Of a DNA stretch of 64,000 bases, positions 55,815 through 64,000 are shown in pieces; the stretch's first letter is position 1; each line of letters begins with the position of its first letter. The notes under the pieces are model-generated. The model saw only the letters and a program-made list of their open reading frames with translations. It did no database searches and was not told the DNA's origin. Location of the stretch: assembly GCF_964340395.1 (NCBI RefSeq), contig NC_135554.1:10200475-10264474 (forward strand), in the 5' to 3' direction. Position numbers and translations under genes: made by a program. The DNA comes from Glandiceps talaboti. Lineage: Eukaryota > Hemichordata > Enteropneusta > Spengelidae.

Positions 55815-57600
55815 ATAAATTTATATAGCGCCAAATATCCAAAGAAAACAATGTTCAGTGGCGCTTAGAGTTAGAAAAAAGATGAAAAAGCTCTCTGAAA
55901 TATGTGAGTTTCCAAGCGTCTTTTGAAAATGTTTATATTAGGAGAGGTTTTAATGTCCAGGGGTAGAGAGTTCCAAAGTTCAGGAGCTGCTGAGGAGAAG
56001 GAGTGGCGACCATAGGAAACCAGATTCCATTTGAGCGTATGCAGAAGAAATTTATCCGATGAACGAAGAGTGCTTAAAGAAGAACGAGGTGTAATTAAGT
56101 TCTTGAGATATTGTGGAGAGATTCCATTTAGGGCTTTATAAGTGATGAGCAGAAGTTTGAAAACAATACGATGAGATACTGGAAGCCAATGAAGTCGTTT
56201 TAGAATAGGGGTTATGTGTTCGAATTTCCTGGTGCGAGTAATATTCCTAGCTGCCGTATTTTGGGCACGTTTACGTTGTAAGCGCTGTAAGTGAACGTCA
56301 GGCAGACCATATGGTAAGGAATTACAATAGTCTAGCTTCGATGATATGACAGCATGGACGAGGGTGGCACAAGAATCCTGGGAGAGGTATTTCCTGAGGT
56401 GTCCAAATTTACGAAGGAGGAAGTGAATGGTGCGGCAGGTGGTAATTATGTGTTGTTGAAATGTATAATTGTCATCAAATATAACATCAATGTTTCTCGC
56501 AGATGAATTAATTTCATTAATGCTTGAACATATGTTGATGGAAGTGAGAGGCAACAGCGAATGATCAAATTTGGAACGAATTAAAATGACTTCCGTCTTA
56601 GAATCATTTAACTTCAGTATATTTTGCGTCATCCATTTCTTAATATCGTTGACACATTCTTCAATAGAAGATACGGCAGAGGTGGTATTGGATTTCTTAA
56701 AAGACAAGTACAGTTCATTATTGTCAGCGAATTGGTGAAACTGAAGTTTATGAAGGCGAATGATCTGACCGAGTGGTGAAATATAAATGGTACGTAAACA
56801 ATAGATGTCCTAGGACAGAGCCCTGAGGTACTCCGAACCGTTGCAATTGAGCAAGTGACATTTTCCAATATACTGTAACTGATTGAAATCTGCCTGTGAG
56901 GTATGAGCAAAGCCATTTAAGAGGAGTGCCTTTGATACCAAGATCTGACAAACGCTTTAAAAGTATTTCGTGATCTATGGTTAGTATCAAACGCTGCGGA
57001 TAAGTCTAAAAGAACAAGAAGAACAATTTGCCCGGAGTCGGGTGCAGTCAGAATATCGTTGTGTACAAGGAGAAGTGCTGTTTCGGTACTGTGGTGTTGT
57101 TTGTAGGCAGATTGAAGTGGCTCAAATAAAAGGTTATTATTTAAGAAGTCTGTGAGCTGAGCAGCAACTACCTTTTCAAGTAACTTAGACAGAAAAGGTA
57201 GATTTGAAATTGGACGAAAGTTTTTGAGAATTTCCGGATCGAGCGTGGGTTTCTTTATAAGTGGTTTGACAACTACAGACTTCAATAAATGGGGTACAAA
57301 GCCAGATTCGAGTGACAGATTAATAATCCAAGTGATACTCACGAGTAGTTTATCAAGACACAGCTTGACAAATGATGTTGACAGTGGATCTAAACTACTT
57401 GACTTGTTTGGTGCACCCCTGATGGATATCGTGAATTTCTTTCTCTGATACTGGTTGAAAACAATCAAGAGATTCCTAAGACTTGAGCGGATATCAATGA
57501 TCTTTTTAATGAAAAAATCACAGAAACGGTTACTTAATTCCAGTTCATTCCAGATACCAATGGCTCTTTCCTCTGTAACTGCTGGAGATTTGCGACCACT
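55766..57600 (-). mobile_element. CR1/L2-type LINE, 5'-truncated and inactive
   Basis: On the minus strand the reverse transcriptase reads in order: a linker with FRPISNLPFLSKLLEKVV, STETALL, LLDLSAAFDT, then (frame change) IDHEILLKRL, GVPQGSVLG, and (frame change) the former catalytic box, now FADNNELYL where active elements have Y/FADD. The C-terminal region typical of CR1/L2 follows (RAQNTAARN, ITPILKRLHWLPV, LLITYKALNG, APELWNSLP). The stop is at 55871. The 3' end GGCGCTATATAAATTTATT passes into (GATA)n, a tail like those of L2/CR1 elements. The endonuclease domain is missing and the 5' end is lost near 57600. At least two frameshifts plus the altered Asp box make it dead. Confidence 0.92.
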
Positions 57601-57947
57601 AATTCTTTTCCCCGTTCAATTCTGTGGTAAGGTGTTTGTTATATATTGCAATCCACATCTCTGGCATTTGATGAGATATATGACATTTGATATACAAAGG
57701 CCGTAGACAGTTTATTTCTTTATTGTAGAGAACTAAGTATACATTGAGCATATGCATACAAACCGTCATATCACCAAAGCAATAGTCGTCTGTTAAAGAT
57801 GCATGATCCAAGAATGTGCGTAATAATCCTTGGGGGGTCATTTATGGAAATGAAGCATTTGTTAAAGTTGTGAAAATACAAATAACTCTTCCCTTGTGCT
57901 AACTCAGTATTTTAAGGCGAAACTCTTATAAGGCCAAATAAAAAAGT
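57601..57947. other. Short spacer between LINE and family B element
   Basis: Nothing recognisable; AT-rich, no motif-bearing ORF. Confidence 0.5.
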
Positions 57948-58250
57948 GAGTTTCTGATCCAATAACTCGACTGACCCTACTTTAAGCCTCAAACCCTACA
58001 TATTTCTTTAAACATTCAATTTAAAAGATAACAGGGTACAAATTCTTTGTCTTCTTGACCCTCATGCACGTCTGTTTTCTTTCTCCAGTGATGTCTGTAC
58101 ATATTTCATCAATTATCATAGAAGGGATATTCTGACCGACAATTTGCTTATTTTGCGGTCGAAGCAACATTTTTCAAATATAAAGCAATTGAAACATAAA
58201 ATAAAATGAATCCCGACCTACCTACCTACTGCATGTTATCGGAAACACAA
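57948..58250. mobile_element. MITE-like element, family B copy 2
   Basis: The left end GAGTTTCTGATCCAATAACT, then GACCCTACTTTAAG, matches the left end of 28311-28683. The right end CCTACCTACTGCATGTTATC then GGAAACACAA matches its right end. The ends are still roughly inverted to each other. Strongly decayed. Confidence 0.45.
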
Positions 58251-59034
58251 AATAATTTTTTTTTCGCCTAAATAAGTTAATAGTAGCGATTTCTAATTAT
58301 CTTACGGGTATTGCGGAGCCACTATGATTGCAAGATGAATACAATTATATTTACCTTCTACGCAGACATTGGCTGAACTAATTCACTAGTTCAACTATGT
58401 AGTTGGAAAAAAAAGAATATTTGATCGCGTCCAACTGTGTGGCTGCGAAAAAGGCTAGCGTTACTAACACAATTCCACAGATAAAGTTAAGAAACAACAA
58501 TATGATAAAAAGTGGTGATTGTAAGTTTGGAAACTTAATACTTTAAACGACAATGAAATGACTAAATGTTTACTTTTAATTTGGCAGTGATAGTTATTTA
58601 GAGTGACTTACTTGGTTACATGTACATGAAATAAAATACATTTTCGTATACATGTAGATCACATAAATGCGCAAGTGTTTCGGTTGCGCGTCTTCTTTTA
58701 ATTTCTGAAGGAAGGAAGAGTTAAAGCAGTGTTTTTACTTTTACTTCACCATCGAAGTGTAGCGGAAGAAATAACAGTTTTGGTTTGCGAGAATGCTTTT
58801 ATCTGAAAAGGTGTTTCTTTTCCTCTTTTCTTTTCTTTTATATCATTTTAATTTTTCTTTTAAATGGGTGATTAATGCCGATTCTTGAAAATATAGTGAA
58901 TTATATATCGACAGCATGTGCCAGTAATATTTTATCGTTATAACATTGGTTGTATTAAATGATTTATCTATCTATTTATTTATTGTTTGGTTGTATATTT
59001 TGTCAGTGTATTGTTTGTTTGTTTGTGATTATTT

Positions 59035-59247
59035 GGTTGGTTGGTTGGTTGGTTATTTTGTTTTGTCTGTCTGTCTGTTTGTTTGTATGTATGTATGTAT
59101 GTATGTATGTATGTATGTATGTATGTATGTATGTATGTATGTATGTATGTATGTATGTATGTATGCATGTATGCATGTATGTATGCATGTTTGTATGTAT
59201 GTATGTATGTATGTATGTATGTATGTATGTATGTATGTATGTGTGTA

Positions 59248-59278
<31 letters not shown>

Positions 59279-59440
59279 ATGCATGCATGCATGCATGCAT
59301 GTATGCCTGCCTGCCTGCCTGCATGCATGCATGCATGCATGCATGGATGTATGTATGTATGTATGTATGTCTGTCTGTCTGTCTGTCTGTCTGTATGTAT
59401 ATGTATGTATGTTTGTTTGTTTATTGGTTGGTTGGTTGGT
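59035..59440. repeat. Compound tetranucleotide microsatellite (TTGG, TATG, GTGC, CATG, CTGC, CTGT)
   Basis: About 400 bp in which the repeat unit changes stepwise: TTGG, CTGT/TTTG, a long TATG, GTGC, CATG (self-complementary), CTGC, CATG, TATG, CTGT, TATG, TTGG. The order is roughly symmetrical about the CTGC block. Confidence 0.96.
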
Positions 59441-59576
59441 TGGTTTGTATGTTTGGTTATTGTTTGTAATATGTGTTTGTTCGTTTATTTGCTCTAAAGA
59501 CGTGTTACGTAAGTGCAGTGTACAAAGCTTCTGAAAGTTTGAAAGTACACAAGAATGGAAATAAGTTCAATTTCAA

Positions 59577-59710
59577 TACAAACACAAACTCAAACGCAAA
59601 CACACACACACAAACATAAACATAAACACAAACGCAAACACAAACACAAACGCAAACACACACACAAACACAAACATAAACATAAACATAAACATAAATA
59701 CAAATAAAAT
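59577..59710. repeat. (AAACAY)n minisatellite
   Basis: Degenerate six-base units AAACAC, AAACAT, AAACGC and AAACTC in irregular order for about 130 bp. One strand is A/C-only, superficially telomere-like, but the unit is not a known telomere repeat. Confidence 0.8.
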
Positions 59711-60599
59711 CAATAAACGCATACGAATGTTGGAAACATTAAAAATGTATAACGAGAGTAAAGTACAAATGCAAGTATAAAAACTGACCAGATGAAATAT
59801 ATTACTGAAAGTAGTTCAGCTAAAAAACTACGGTCTAAAAATATCCAAACTCTTTGCATTCCTTTCATCATTTGGGAGCGAGTGGAATTCATATGTGCAC
59901 ATATTGAGAAAGCCCTGTGACTTAATAAATTTGGCATTCGAACAATGGTAGACTTTCAGCTGAACGAAGGGTGTTGGAACACAAAGATTGATAAATTCGC
60001 ACACAAGTACAACGGTGCCGCGTGTTTGGATATAACAGTATACAGGAAATGAGATTACATTGTTTTCCTCTGAAAGTTATACGGTTTTTTCCTCTGAGGA
60101 AAGGGTCAACACAATGTCGAGACAGCTTACAAGTTAACAAAACGCCAAACTACGGGAGTAAAACAGCCTAGTTTAAGAGTTTAGTTACTGTTGGTACATT
60201 CATTTGATGAAATGTTAATTAAGTGTTTCCGGATTTGCAGCCTATTATACAATTAATTCACACTAGATTTTGTAAAACACATATTGAAAATCGCAGTATG
60301 TGTTATTTATTTGTATTTCTATATTTCCTGAATGATGAATACAACATATGTTTTCTTTACTCCTGCAATTTATTGTACTAATACCTTAATAACTTTGGAA
60401 AATATAATTATAATGAATATGTATGAATAATACCTCGTATCGAGGTAAGCATTTCCTGTTTCACATCAATATTGGTGCAATTGAGTAGCACATGGCTAGA
60501 GTAATTGCAACTGTTTTCTTTGTACCTAATATTTTGACATATAATTCAGTTAACACTTTTGAGACGCATGTTGAAGAGAATACTGCAAAGAAACCAATG

Positions 60600-60690
60600 T
60601 GTATGTATGTATGTATGTATGTATGTATGTATGTATGTATGTATGTATGTATGTATGTATGTGAATGTGTGTGAGTGTGTGTGTGTGTAT
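60600..60690. repeat. (TATG)n/(GT)n microsatellite upstream of the Sushi-Kunitz gene
   Basis: About 15 TATG units and a short GT run, ending 80 bp before the start codon at 60770. Confidence 0.95.
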
Positions 60691-60769
60691 GCTGGGTTGC
60701 TGGCCCGTTGTGATAACATTTCGTTTCAACACAGTTTTTCTGTTGTAAACTGTCAGAATTGGACGTGTG

Positions 60770-63915
<3,146 letters not shown>

Positions 63916-64000
63916 GTAAATAATAAACAGTTACTTCGATTTTTACATTTAAAGAAACCTTCATGTATGTTTTAGTAGTCATAGATGGGTTGAACATACA

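Larger units (their letters stand above)
58251..60599. other. Intergenic DNA upstream of the Sushi-Kunitz gene
   Basis: No gene recognised. It contains the long compound microsatellite at 59035-59440, the hexanucleotide-like minisatellite at 59577-59710 and short ORFs on the minus strand (59710-60140) with no family signature. Confidence 0.5.

Noticed and set aside
55871-56707. 278-codon minus-strand ORF as a host gene
   Set aside because: Its C-terminal signature (AQNTAARN, HWLPV, WNSLP) is that of CR1/L2 LINE reverse transcriptases, and it is continuous with broken RT frames upstream.
59577-59710. Interstitial telomere repeat
   Set aside because: The unit is degenerate AAACAY, not TTAGGG or any known animal telomere repeat.
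59710-60140. Two adjoining minus-strand ORFs (75 and 72 codons)
   Set aside because: No signature of any family and no splice sites joining them; I could not support a gene.

Overview
This window is nuclear DNA from an intron-rich animal, probably a marine invertebrate. The evidence is split genes with GT-AG introns, phase-1 Sushi and Kunitz exons, a CR1/L2-type LINE, many short inverted-repeat elements, and very long tetranucleotide microsatellites. Two elements carry an internal core-repeat-plus-microsatellite layout known from the 'pearl'/DINE-like elements of bivalves, so a lophotrochozoan is my best guess. A hemichordate or amphioxus cannot be excluded by eye. All gene models come from reading splice sites and phases; none was checked against a database.

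Layout. At 420-2615 (+) are the last three exons of an RCHY1/Pirh2-type ubiquitin ligase. At 2.6-7.3 kb are intergenic elements: a MITE, a 229-bp tandem duplication holding a second MITE, and a dispersed repeat. At 7349-11979 (-) is a complete six-exon SLC16/MCT-type transporter (637 aa). At 12.0-18.7 kb are a duplicated 5' leader, a large foldback element and non-coding DNA. At 18799-20490 (+) and 26165-27838 (+) are two intronless-CDS acyl-CoA synthetases resembling ACSF2 (563 and 557 aa). At 30934-35636 (+) is a second six-exon SLC16/MCT-type transporter (535 aa) with the same intron positions and phases as the first. At 36-41.9 kb is repeat-rich intergenic DNA. At 41952-44735 (-) is the 3' part of a single-pass membrane protein with two Sushi domains. 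At 45-60 kb is a transposon and microsatellite tract including a dead LINE and a 1.77-kb TIR element. At 60770-63915 (+) is the 5' part of a secreted Sushi-Sushi-Kunitz protein that runs off the window.

How the genes may work together. Four consecutive genes, MCT / ACSF2-like / ACSF2-like / MCT, pair a plasma-membrane carrier for small carboxylates or related solutes with an enzyme that could trap a carboxylate as its CoA thioester. This looks like a locally expanded uptake-and-activation cluster; the substrate is unknown. The two Sushi genes at the right end share phase-1 domain exons and may belong to one extracellular-protein family.

Most of the rest is mobile or simple-sequence DNA. At least six separate repeat families occur in two or more copies within these 64 kb.
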